Shown here: positions 8,312 to 16,739 of the stretch, in pieces
How positions within the stretch are numbered: position 1 is the first letter of the stretch
Layout: each line of letters opens with the position of its first letter
From: Paenibacillus mendelii
GTDB lineage: Bacteria > Bacillota > Bacilli > Paenibacillales > Paenibacillaceae
DNA length: 64,000 bases
NCBI RefSeq assembly: GCF_024498075.1
Contig: NZ_JANHOF010000004.1
Coordinates: 372,001-436,000 of the forward strand
Direction: 5' to 3'
Program-made: the position numbers and the translations under genes
The notes under the pieces: model-generated
Database searches by the model: none
The model's input: the letters and a program-made list of their open reading frames with translations, nothing else
What the model was told of the DNA's origin: nothing

Positions 8312-8384
8312 ACCATCCAAAGTGGAAGGAAATTCAACCATCCACTTGCAACCTATGACTACCATCCAAATTCATCGAATGGAT
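8312..8384. promoter_or_regulatory. Three direct ACCATCCA repeats in the nitrilase/MocR intergenic region
   Basis: ACCATCCA occurs at 8312-8319, 8337-8344 and 8361-8368, spaced 25 and 24 bases, and a reverse-oriented ATCCA lies at 8380-8384. MocR/GabR-type regulators are known to bind direct repeats. Position between the divergent genes makes these the likely operator of the adjacent MocR protein. Confidence 0.6.
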
Positions 8385-8495
8385 AAACTATTGTCATGGT
8401 TAAGATGAAAACCGAATCTATATTTATGAGAATCAGTGGTAAAATAAACGATACAGTCATGTTTTATTTGCTAACCGAGGATGTGTAATCAAATC

Positions 8496-9950
8496 ATGTG
8501 GAAACCGGATCGCCAGAGCAAAGAACCCATATACGTACAAATTGCCGATCATTTGGAACGAAGAATTTCATACGGCGAATTTCCGCCGGGCAGCCTGCTG
8601 CCATCCGAAAGAAAATTATCGGAACAACTAAGCGTCAACCGAAGTACCGTCATTCTGGCTTTCGCAGAGCTTCGATCGATGGGCATCATCGAGAGTCGGA
8701 CAGGCAGCGGAACGCGTGTAAGTAAAACCATTTGGGGAGCTACGCCCAAGCATACGCCGAACTGGAGCCGGTATGCCGAAGGCGGCAGCTTTCTGCCGAA
8801 TTTGCCTTTTATGCGGAGGATCCGTGAAGCGCTCACCCAGCAGCCATCCCTGATTGATTTCGCCAGCGGCGAGCTGTCAGCCGACTTGGCTCCAATCGAT
8901 GAAATAACGATGCTGATGAGCGAGCATAAATACACCTCTTATTTGGGCTACGATAACCCGCAAGGTTATATCCCGCTCAGGCAAGCGCTTGTTTCGTATC
9001 TGGCGAAATATCGGGGCATTCAAACGACCGAATCGTCCATTCTGATCACGTCCGGCTCCCAGCAATCCTTATATCTCATTACACAATGTTTATTGTCCCC
9101 TGGTGACGCCGTTGCGATTGAAGATCCTTCATACTGTTACTCCTTGCCGATGTTTCAATCAGCCGGGCTCCGGTTGTTCCGGCTCCCCGTAGACCGCCAT
9201 GGAGTCCGTCCCGAGGATGTTCGCTCCTTGTATAAGAAGCATCGCATCAAGATGGTATTTATGAATCCGAATTTTCAGAATCCAACGGGTACGGTGTTTG
9301 AAGCCGAACGGCGCAAACAGCTGCTCGACGTGGCAAGCGAATTGGGGCTGCCAATTGTGGAAGACGACCCGTTCAGCTTGACCGCGTATGAAGGAGAACC
9401 CCCGTCACCCATTAAATCCATGGATTCGATCGGCTCCGTTCTATATATCGGTTCCTTCTCCAAAATCGCCGCTTCCGGCCTGCGAATTGGGTGGATGGTC
9501 GCCCCTCGCACCATTGTAGAGAGGCTGGCGGATGCACGGCAGCAGATGGATTTCGGACTTAGCGTGATTCCACAGCAGGTAGCCGCACAGTTTTTGAAAT
9601 CGTCCTATTTTGAGCCTCATCTGGACCGCTTGCGGATGCAGTTGAAATTTAAGCAAGACCTGCTCATCGAGTCCTTAAGAAGGGAGCTTCCCGACCACGT
9701 CCAATTTACCGTTCCTCAGGGCGGACTGCATTTGTGGTGCAAGCTGGTTCCAGAGGTCCATGACGGCAAGCTGCTTGAAGAAGCTATCCGTCGAGGAGTT
9801 GTATTCGTACCGGGAAGTGTGTATGGTTCGGATTCCGGTTACGTTCGATTTACGTATGCACGAGCAAAGGCGGATGAAATCGGCCCCGGGATCGCGAAAT
9901 TTGCTGAAGCCCTGCGAGAGCTGATTGGCGAATCTAACGGGCCGCGATGA
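8496..9950 (+). CDS. MocR-type PLP-dependent transcriptional regulator
   Basis: 484 residues: a GntR winged helix (LPSERKLSEQLSVNRSTVILA) joined by a linker to a complete fold-type I aminotransferase domain. The PLP lysine is Lys323 in GSFSKIAASGLRIG; NPNFQNPTG and EDDPF are the usual cofactor-binding motifs. Such proteins sense PLP adducts or amines and control a neighbouring gene, here most likely the divergent nitrilase. Start: the ATG at 8481 has no room for a ribosome site, so I use 8496, with GAGG 15 bases upstream, which is longer than usual. Confidence 0.9.
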   Translation: MWKPDRQSKEPIYVQIADHLERRISYGEFPPGSLLPSERKLSEQLSVNRSTVILAFAELRSMGIIESRTGSGTRVSKTIWGATPKHTPNWSRYAEGGSFLPNLPFMRRIREALTQQPSLIDFASGELSADLAPIDEITMLMSEHKYTSYLGYDNPQGYIPLRQALVSYLAKYRGIQTTESSILITSGSQQSLYLITQCLLSPGDAVAIEDPSYCYSLPMFQSAGLRLFRLPVDRHGVRPEDVRSLYKKHRIKMVFMNPNFQNPTGTVFEAERRKQLLDVASELGLPIVEDDPFSLTAYEGEPPSPIKSMDSIGSVLYIGSFSKIAASGLRIGWMVAPRTIVERLADARQQMDFGLSVIPQQVAAQFLKSSYFEPHLDRLRMQLKFKQDLLIESLRRELPDHVQFTVPQGGLHLWCKLVPEVHDGKLLEEAIRRGVVFVPGSVYGSDSGYVRFTYARAKADEIGPGIAKFAEALRELIGESNGPR

Positions 9951-9963
9951 TCCCATTAATTAG

Positions 9964-10000
9964 AGAAACCGCCGAGTATAGATACCTCCGCGGTTTCTTC
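9964..10000. terminator. Terminator between mocR and the respiratory operon
   Basis: AGAAACCGC and GCGGTTTCT pair around a 17-base loop, with TTCC after. It lies between converging units and can serve the plus-strand mocR gene and the minus-strand sco end. Confidence 0.65.
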
Positions 10001-10066
10001 CATCTATGAAATGAATCGTACACAACGGTTGGCCCTCTTCAGGTCAGCCGTTTATTTCGTTATTAC

Positions 10067-10642
10067 CTACTGCTGCAGCGATTTAGCATCTCTGATTATT
10101 TTATCATAAGGAGTATCCTGCATCCCATCGTACTTCGCCACAACCGTACCCGAGGGGTCGACCAAGAAGAATGAAGTACCGTGAATGACCTGATCGGAAG
10201 ATGTATCCTTGACTAAGACAGACTTGAACGAATTCAGCACAAATGTTTTGATCTCGTCGAATTCATAGCCGGTCAACACTTGCCAATTCGAGAAATCGGC
10301 GTCAAATTTAGTCAGGTACGTCTTTAACGCCTCCGGATCGTCCCGCTCGGGATCGACAGAGAACGAGACCAGCTCCGCTTCAACGCCCGCTGATTTCAAA
10401 CGTTCCTGCAGCATGGACATATTAGCCGTCATCGTCGGACATACCGTTGCGCAGTAGGTGAACACAAAGTTCGCAATCCAGACCTTCCCCTTCAAATCAG
10501 ACAAAGACACAGGGTCCCCATTCTGATTCACGGCATCCAATGGGTCAACTTGATAATGGAGTTGATTCGGCTTGCTGCTTCCGCATGCGGCAGTAAGGAC
10601 AATCAACACACCAATGAACACGTACAAGACCGCCTTTCTCAC
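10067..10642 (-). CDS. Sco family copper chaperone lipoprotein
   Basis: 191 residues. A signal peptide ends in the lipobox LTAAC (Cys20), so it is anchored outside the membrane. The thioredoxin-like Sco fold carries the copper ligands Cys64 and Cys68 in YCATVCPTM and His154 in VIHGTSFFLVD. Sco proteins deliver copper or keep the CuA cysteines of oxidase subunit II reduced. The nearby subunit II lacks CuA, so its client here is unclear. It is the last gene of the minus-strand operon, 17 bases after the cytochrome c gene. Confidence 0.92.
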   Translation of the reverse strand: MRKAVLYVFIGVLIVLTAACGSSKPNQLHYQVDPLDAVNQNGDPVSLSDLKGKVWIANFVFTYCATVCPTMTANMSMLQERLKSAGVEAELVSFSVDPERDDPEALKTYLTKFDADFSNWQVLTGYEFDEIKTFVLNSFKSVLVKDTSSDQVIHGTSFFLVDPSGTVVAKYDGMQDTPYDKIIRDAKSLQQ

Positions 10643-10659
10643 CGTAAACGCTCCTTCGT

Positions 10660-10992
10660 CTATTTATTGTTAGAGAGCCATTGCGCCAAAGCCTCGATTT
10701 CCGCGGCAGTTAACTTCTTCTTGAAAGACGGCATGCCTCTAGCGCCATCTTGAATAAGCCCAAACAGCTGCTCCTCCGACAATTTAGAACCAATCTCCTG
10801 CAGCCCCGGACCCACTCTTCCGCTCAGGTCGGCAGCATGGCAGGAGAGGCAGGATTGTTTATACAAAGCTATTGCTTCGACATCCCCGGGGCTATTTGCT
10901 CCCGCTTCTAATTCTTGAGTGTTTCCTTCTGAGCTGCATGCCGTTAATACCAGGACGATGATCATACTTAGAAAAAAAGAATAAACTTTCAT
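10660..10992 (-). CDS. Small membrane-anchored cytochrome c lipoprotein
   Basis: 110 residues from the ATG at 10992; a TTG two codons upstream, 7 bases from GGAGGAG, is an equally good start. A hydrophobic leader ends in the lipobox LTAC (Cys19). The heme site is CLSCH (Cys48, Cys51, His52), and Met87 in RGMPSF is the likely sixth ligand. Size and design match the c-551/CccB type lipoprotein electron carriers of bacilli. Upstream is the FixH-like lipoprotein, downstream Sco. It could feed electrons to a c-type oxidase encoded elsewhere. Confidence 0.9.
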   Translation of the reverse strand: MKVYSFFLSMIIVLVLTACSSEGNTQELEAGANSPGDVEAIALYKQSCLSCHAADLSGRVGPGLQEIGSKLSEEQLFGLIQDGARGMPSFKKKLTAAEIEALAQWLSNNK

Positions 10993-11038
10993 TTTCAAAG
11001 CTTTCTCCTCCCTCCTCATGAAACATAGAGCCGCTCTC

Positions 11039-11431
11039 CTAACCACCTACAATGAGTTCCTTTTGGGGCATAACATGCATGTCTCTGGCCGTAACGTGAG
11101 CAATCACATAGTAAGTGCCATCACCCGGAAATATCGTTTTGATGCGATATACACCATCTTGCCAATGAGCTGCGGTTATCGTTTTATGTTGTTCCTCATC
11201 CTTCTTCCAAATTTCAAACTTGACTTCCTGTGCATCTGTAACGTTCTCCGAGCCCTGCGTCACATGCGCATCAATCAAGATGGCTCTTCCAGGCTGCAGC
11301 GTTTCTTGAACGGGCTTCACCTCAACTTGAATCAACTTGGAACCTTCAGCGTTATCGGAAGATGAATTGGAACAGGCCGTAATCAGCAAGAGGCAAGAAG
11401 CCCCGACAACCAGCAATAAAAATTTTTTCAC
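11039..11431 (-). CDS. FixH/YtkA-like lipoprotein
   Basis: 130 residues from a GTG at 11431, chosen because GGAGG lies 8 bases upstream and the leader KKFLLLVVGASCLLLITAC then begins with lysines. It is a lipoprotein with one Ig-like beta-sandwich (VEVKPVQETLQPGRAILIDA, then DGVYRIKTIFPGDGTYYV). YtkA/FixH-like domains often accompany copper handling and oxidase assembly. It lies between the quinol oxidase genes and the cytochrome c and Sco genes. Exact role unknown. Confidence 0.75.
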   Translation of the reverse strand: MKKFLLLVVGASCLLLITACSNSSSDNAEGSKLIQVEVKPVQETLQPGRAILIDAHVTQGSENVTDAQEVKFEIWKKDEEQHKTITAAHWQDGVYRIKTIFPGDGTYYVIAHVTARDMHVMPQKELIVGG

Positions 11432-11546
11432 TATAACTGCCTCCACATTCAAATTTAGATGAAACGTCCTGCGGTATTACATTCATGATTGATAGACATG
11501 GCCATCAAGCCATCCCTCATTACCAATGGAATAGAGGAGAACCTGA

Positions 11547-11876
11547 TCATGTGGCCACCGTATTGTAGAGCATGATCCACATGGAGCCGAGCACGATAAC
11601 GAGCAGTATGACCAGGCCCAGAATTAATGTCACCAGATTGTATCGCGGCTTCTTTTCCTCCCGCAGATGCATGAAAAAAATCAGTTGAACGACGAGCTGC
11701 AGCACAGCTGCCATCATCAGAACGATGCTGCTGGCCGCCCCCTCCAACCAGCCGTTCATGACGATCGCAACTGGAATGATCGTCAATACGATGGAGAACA
11801 GAAATCCGAGCGTATAGGATTTCAAGGAGCCATGCAGCCCTGCCGCTTGCGGGTTCGTCCCTTCATGCTGCGTCAT
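11547..11876 (-). CDS. qoxD: Cytochrome aa3-type quinol oxidase subunit IV
   Basis: 109 residues, three membrane spans (about 25-45, 50-72 and 80-105). The VQLIFFMHLREEKKPRYN loop between spans two and three is characteristic of the CyoD/QoxD subunit. This small subunit helps assemble the oxidase and has no cofactor. Its ATG directly follows the qoxC stop codon, with GGGGGTGAG as ribosome site inside qoxC. Confidence 0.88.
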   Translation of the reverse strand: MTQHEGTNPQAAGLHGSLKSYTLGFLFSIVLTIIPVAIVMNGWLEGAASSIVLMMAAVLQLVVQLIFFMHLREEKKPRYNLVTLILGLVILLVIVLGSMWIMLYNTVAT

Positions 11877-12506
11877 CTAGCTCACCCCCATCAAGTAGAC
11901 AATCGTAAAGACAAAGATCCAGATCACATCAAGGAAATGCCAGAACAGGCTGATTACATTCACTTTACGTTTCGTGACAGGCGTAATGCCATGCTTCGCG
12001 AGCTGAATAATAAGTGCGATCATCCAGACCAAGCCCAGCGATACATGGAGCCCATGAGTGCCGACCAGCGTGAAGAAGGCCGATAGAAAAGCGCTTGTGC
12101 CTATGGTAGCTCCCTCATGCACCAGATGAATAAATTCCCTTACTTCCAGCACAATGAACGTCGCGCCGAGCAAAGCCGTGACACTGAGCCAACCCATCAA
12201 GGCTTGACGATTTCCCTTATGCATAGCCAGCACGGCGAGACCGCTCGTAAAGCTGCTCGTTAATAGAATAAACGTGCTCGTAATAATGCCGCCCATCTGG
12301 AACAGTTCTTCAGGTCCCGGTCCGCCATTGGTATTGCCTCGAAGGACGATATAAGCGGCAAACAAAGTGCCGAATAGAATAACGTCGGTCATCAGATAAA
12401 TCCAGAACCCGAATGTACGAAGCTCCTCCGGATCCGGATGGTTATCGTGAGCGGCGGAATGCGATTCAGTATGATAGGCATGTCCGGAACCATTGTGCTC
12501 AGCCAT
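11877..12506 (-). CDS. qoxC: Quinol oxidase subunit III
   Basis: 209 residues, five membrane spans after a His-rich head. LRTFGFWIYLMTDVILFGTLFAAYIVL and the TFVLEVREFIHLVHEGA block match heme-copper oxidase subunit III, and THGLHVSLGLVWM is its conserved fourth-span signature. The ATG overlaps the qoxB stop by one base (TAATG) after a GGAGGTG site, so translation is coupled. Confidence 0.92.
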   Translation of the reverse strand: MAEHNGSGHAYHTESHSAAHDNHPDPEELRTFGFWIYLMTDVILFGTLFAAYIVLRGNTNGGPGPEELFQMGGIITSTFILLTSSFTSGLAVLAMHKGNRQALMGWLSVTALLGATFIVLEVREFIHLVHEGATIGTSAFLSAFFTLVGTHGLHVSLGLVWMIALIIQLAKHGITPVTKRKVNVISLFWHFLDVIWIFVFTIVYLMGVS

Positions 12507-14479
12507 TAGTTGGGCACCTCCCTTATCGCAGCTTCCGTGCGTTTAATTTCATCAACGGAAATATAATAATCGTTGTCATAGTTAAAGGAATGAACAAGCA
12601 TGCACACCGCTACGCCAACCAATCCCGCTATAATTAACCACAGCCATTGAAATACAAATCCAAAGCCGGCGGCGAACCAGAACATCGACATGACAAAAGG
12701 AATCCCGGAATTCTTAGGCATGTGAATCGGCTCAAGCGCCGGCGGGACGGACGATGATTGACCATTGTCTCTAAGAAGCTTCTCCTCCCACCATTCATCT
12801 TGAGCGGTAACCTGAGGCAGCGTTGCAAAGTTATACAGCGGTGCAGGAGAAGGGATCGACCATTCCAGCGTGCGTCCATTCCATGGATCGCCCGTTCTAT
12901 CCTTTCTAAGATGCTTGACGCTGTATACGATCTGCCACACTTGAACCACGAAGGCGATTCCCATCAAGCCCGCACCAATGGTAGAGACCAGATTCATTTC
13001 CCACCAGCCCTTGTCCCATCCGTACGTCGCGACCCGTCTTGTCATGCCCATTAAACCAAGCGCATATTGCGGCATAAAGCACAGGTAGAATCCGATATTC
13101 CACAGCCAGAACGCCCATTTTCCAATCCGCTCATGGAGCTTGAAGCCGAATAGTTTGGGCCACCAATAATACAAACCGGCGAAGTAGCCGAACACCACGC
13201 CGCCAATGATGACGTGATGAAAGTGGGCAACAAGGAAATAACTGTTGTGGAATTGAAAATCAGCCGGAGCGACCGATAATAAAACCCCTGTCATTCCACC
13301 CGTGACAAAGCACGGAATAAAGCCGATTGTCCAGAGCATGGGCGTCTCGAAGGTGATTTTGCCCCGGAACATTGTAAACAGCCAGTTGAACACCTTAGCG
13401 CCGGTTGGTATCGCGATCAGCATGGTCGTTAAGGCGAAGAACGCATTGACATCCGCTCCGGAGCCCATCGTAAAGAAGTGATGCGCCCATACGAGGAACG
13501 ATAAAATACTGATAATCATCATGGCGTACACCATCGATTTATAACCGAATAGCTTCTTCTTCGCAAAGGTGGATACGATTTCCGAGAAGATACCGAATGC
13601 GGGAAGGACGATAATATAAACCTCAGGGTGCCCCCACATCCAGATCAGATTGATATACATCATCGGATTGCCGCCGCCGTCCAAGGTGAAGAAATGCGCA
13701 CCCGCATATCGGTCCAAAAACAGCAGCGCCAGTGTTGCGGTCAGAATGGGAAAAGAAAAAATAATCGCGATACAGCTGGATAAAACCGACCACGGGAACA
13801 TCGGCATCTTCATCAGCTTCATACCGGGAGCGCGCATCTTCAGAATCGTCACAATAAAGTTGATACCGGTCATGAGACTGCCGATTCCTGAAATCTGTAT
13901 GCCCCATATATAGAAGTCCTGTCCAGGACCCGGGTTATGCATCAGCCCTGAATAGGGCGGATAAGCCAGCCAGCCTGCATCCGGCGATCCCCCGATGACA
14001 AAAGACAGGTTGAACAGCATGGCTCCCGAGAAGAAAAGCCAGAAGCTGAGCGCATTCAGAAACGGGAAGGCCACATCGCGCGCGCCAATTTGCAGCGGCA
14101 CGATCACGTTGAATAATCCGAACATGAACGGCATCGCCATAAATAAAATCATAATTACGCCATGCGTGGTAAAGATCTGGTTATAATGATCCGGCGTCAG
14201 AAATTCCATCTCCGGCACAACCAGCTGCGCCCGCATCAGCAGGGCATCCACGCCACCCCGGAACAGCATGAGGAAAGAAGCGAGAATGTACATGATGCCG
14301 ATCTTTTTATGATCGACGCTCGTTAACCATTCCCTCCAGAGCCAGCCCCATTTTTTAAAATAGGTCATGACGAACACAATCGAAATCGCAGCTAAGACAA
14401 TACTAACGTCTGCCCCGTAAATTAACGGATCGCCCGTTACAAAAAAATCCGAGGCGAAGCTTTTCACCTTTTCCCACAT
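12506..14479 (-). CDS. qoxB: Quinol oxidase subunit I (heme-copper catalytic subunit)
   Basis: 657 residues. Ligands are all present: His106 (FTTHGVIM) and His421 for the low-spin heme, His419 (LVAHFHH) for the high-spin heme, and His284, His333 and His334 for CuB. Tyr288 in GHPEVYI is the cross-linked tyrosine and Lys362 in PTGAKVFNW the K-channel lysine. The long extra N- and C-terminal spans match QoxB/CyoB of the type A oxidase family. It reduces oxygen to water while pumping protons. Confidence 0.95.
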   Translation of the reverse strand: MWEKVKSFASDFFVTGDPLIYGADVSIVLAAISIVFVMTYFKKWGWLWREWLTSVDHKKIGIMYILASFLMLFRGGVDALLMRAQLVVPEMEFLTPDHYNQIFTTHGVIMILFMAMPFMFGLFNVIVPLQIGARDVAFPFLNALSFWLFFSGAMLFNLSFVIGGSPDAGWLAYPPYSGLMHNPGPGQDFYIWGIQISGIGSLMTGINFIVTILKMRAPGMKLMKMPMFPWSVLSSCIAIIFSFPILTATLALLFLDRYAGAHFFTLDGGGNPMMYINLIWMWGHPEVYIIVLPAFGIFSEIVSTFAKKKLFGYKSMVYAMMIISILSFLVWAHHFFTMGSGADVNAFFALTTMLIAIPTGAKVFNWLFTMFRGKITFETPMLWTIGFIPCFVTGGMTGVLLSVAPADFQFHNSYFLVAHFHHVIIGGVVFGYFAGLYYWWPKLFGFKLHERIGKWAFWLWNIGFYLCFMPQYALGLMGMTRRVATYGWDKGWWEMNLVSTIGAGLMGIAFVVQVWQIVYSVKHLRKDRTGDPWNGRTLEWSIPSPAPLYNFATLPQVTAQDEWWEEKLLRDNGQSSSVPPALEPIHMPKNSGIPFVMSMFWFAAGFGFVFQWLWLIIAGLVGVAVCMLVHSFNYDNDYYISVDEIKRTEAAIREVPN

Positions 14480-14515
14480 GGATGTTTCTCTCCTTACGTC
14501 TTCATTGCGAAGTCT

Positions 14516-15424
14516 TTACTCCTCGATCTGAACTTTCTGTATGTCCTCCCAAGACAAGCCGTGATTATGCGAGGACGCATACTTGGTTACCGTCATCTCA
14601 AACAAGCCTTCCGGGAAAGCGGAGAACGTTCGAATATCAGAGGCGGCAGGCTCTGACAACCGTTTGTAGCCGTCAAGGGTCAACACGGGGGATGAAGCCT
14701 TCACTTCACTCACCCATTGTTCAAATTCATCCTGCGGAGCTGCATGGACATCAAAATACATCTTGGTGAAATCCTTTCCGGTAAAATTCGCACCCGAGCC
14801 CCAATATGCTCCCTGCTCATCCGCCTGCAAATAAAGCGTCATGGCCATCCCCGACATCGCGTACATCTGACCGCCAAGCTGGGGAATCCAGAACGAATTC
14901 ATCGGAGAATCGGCGGTAATCTCAAACCGGATCGGCACATCCTCCGGGAATTTGACGTAATTCACGGTTGCGATCCCCTGCTCCGGGTATTGGAACAGCC
15001 ACTTCCAATCCAGCGAAGTCACTTGGATGGTCATCGGTTTCTTATCCGACACGAGGGGCTTGGACGGTTCAAGGGCGTAGGTGCCCTTCACGGTAATAAT
15101 AGCCAGGATCGTAATAATGACGATCGGAATCCCCCACCAGATGACTTCCAGCTTCGTGCTGTGCTCCCAGCCTGGCGTATATTTCGCTTTTCTGCCTTTC
15201 CTGTCGCGATAGCGCCAAATGATAATCGCCGTAAGAATCAGAACGGGTACAATGACTATGGAAGTCAATACCGTTGAGATGATGATTAAATCTCGCTGCT
15301 GCTCTGCGATCGGGCCTTTCGGATCAAGTACCACAAATTTCTCCGTACATCCGGTGGTCGTCAAGATCAGCAGCAACAGCATGGGCAAGGATGCCGCCCA
15401 GCGGACTGCTTTGGACGCTTTCAT
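14516..15424 (-). CDS. qoxA: Quinol oxidase subunit II, lacks the CuA site
   Basis: 302 residues from the ATG at 15424 (AGGAG 9 bases upstream). A lipoprotein-type leader ends TTTGC; two membrane spans follow, then a cupredoxin domain. The CuA loop has no Cys pair: FWIPQLGGQMYAMSGM is followed by GSGANFTGKDFTKM, as in QoxA/CyoA. The enzyme should therefore oxidise menaquinol rather than cytochrome c. It is the first gene of the operon qoxA-B-C-D, FixH-like, cytochrome c, Sco. Confidence 0.92.
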   Translation of the reverse strand: MKASKAVRWAASLPMLLLLILTTTGCTEKFVVLDPKGPIAEQQRDLIIISTVLTSIVIVPVLILTAIIIWRYRDRKGRKAKYTPGWEHSTKLEVIWWGIPIVIITILAIITVKGTYALEPSKPLVSDKKPMTIQVTSLDWKWLFQYPEQGIATVNYVKFPEDVPIRFEITADSPMNSFWIPQLGGQMYAMSGMAMTLYLQADEQGAYWGSGANFTGKDFTKMYFDVHAAPQDEFEQWVSEVKASSPVLTLDGYKRLSEPAASDIRTFSAFPEGLFEMTVTKYASSHNHGLSWEDIQKVQIEE

Positions 15425-15686
15425 GTTCTCATCTCCTATTCGCCTTGCAAGGGTACTTGATGAATCATGTCCTACTTTAAGGGTGGATGGTACAGGTGTC
15501 ACCAGCCACTAACCAATTGAAAAACCCGACCATGTTCAATAAATAGATACAAATGCGACAAACTTTAGCCACATGGATAAATGGCTAGGTAAGCTAGCCT
15601 GAGCAGAAGTTGTGGAGGAGCTGAGCGCGCGCCAACTAAGGCAAGCATTGACCGATGCCAGCGAGCTTCCCTGGCCTACCCCGCAG
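15425..15686. other. Promoter region of the respiratory operon
   Basis: About 260 bases between qoxA and the repeat array. The promoter of the qox operon should lie here, on the minus strand, but I cannot name a -35/-10 pair with confidence. No gene is seen. Confidence 0.4.
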
Positions 15687-16686
15687 CTGTAACGCCGGAA
15701 AACGGCCTTACGGCCTCGACTTGCGCTTCGAACACTCGCCGTAAGACCGAATTGGGGTCTTACAGCAGCTCGTTTCTCTGACTGCCGCGTTATTCCGCTG
15801 CTGTAAGGCCGGAAAACGGCCTTACGGCCTCGACTTGCGCTTCGAACACTCGCCGTAAGACCGAATTGGGGTCTTACAGCAGCTCGTTTCTCTGACTGCC
15901 GCGTTATTCCGCTGCTGTAACGCCGGAAAACGGCCTTACGGACTCGACTTGCGCTTCGAACGTTCGCCGTAAGACCGAATTGGGGTCTTACAGCAGCAGC
16001 TCATTTCTCTGACTGCCGCGTCATTCCGCTGCTGTAACGCCAGAAAACGGACTTACGGCCTCGACTTGCTCTTCGAACGTTCGCCGTAAGACCGAATTGG
16101 GGTCTTACAGCAGCTCATTTCTTTGACTGACGCGTTATTCCGCTCTGTAACGCCGGAAACCGGCCTTACGGCCTCGAATTGCGCTTCGAACGCTCACCGT
16201 AAGACCGAATTTCGGTCTTACAGCAGCTCGTTTCTCTGACTGCCGCGTTATTCCGCTGCTGTAACGCCGGAAAACGGCCTTACAGCCTCGAATTGCGCTT
16301 CGAACACTCGTGGTAAGACCTAATTTCGGTCTTACAGCAAGCCGCTCGTTTCTCTGACTGCCGCGTTATTCCGCTGCCGTAAGGCCGGAAAACGGCCTTA
16401 CGGACTCGACTTGCGCTTCGAACGTTCACCGTAAGACCGAATTTCGGTCTTACAGCAGGTCGTTTCTCTGACTGCCGCGTTACCCTGCTGCTGTAACGCC
16501 AGAAAACGGCCTTACGGCCTCGACTTGCGCTTCGAACGTTCGCCGTAAGACCTAATTTCGGTCTTACAGCAGGTCGTTTCTCTGACTGCCGCGTTATTCC
16601 GCTGCTGTAACGCCGGAAAACGGCCTTACGGCCTCGACTTGCGCTTCGAACGTTCACCGTAAGACCGAATTGTGGTCTTACAGCCT
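15687..16686. repeat. Tandem array of nine 114-bp double-hairpin units
   Basis: Units begin (CTGTAA or CCGTAA) at 15687, 15801, 15915, 16032, 16145, 16259, 16377, 16491 and 16605. Most are 114 bp; three differ by a few bases (113, 117, 118). Each unit holds two stems: CTGTAAGGCCG/CGGCCTTACGG around GAAAA, and GTAAGACC/GGTCTTAC. In units 5-8 the second stem is extended by GAATTTCGG in place of GAATTGGGG. All four stem arms share a YGTAAGRCC core. Because 114 is a multiple of three, a long minus frame runs through the array, but it is a by-product. The array sits between the qox promoter and the speA terminator. Confidence 0.93.
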
Positions 16687-16705
16687 CCCGTTGAGTGAAG
16701 ACCAA

Positions 16706-16733
16706 TAAAAAAAGCTCTTCACTATGAAGAGCA
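16706..16733 (-). terminator. Terminator of speA
   Basis: On the minus strand GCTCTTCA-TAG-TGAAGAGC is a perfect 8-bp stem followed directly by seven T. It begins a few bases after the speA stop codon. Confidence 0.92.
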
Positions 16734-16739
16734 CAGCTA

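Noticed and set aside
15687..16686. CRISPR array
   Set aside because: The units are tandem and nearly identical over their whole length. There are no short repeats with unique spacers and no cas gene.
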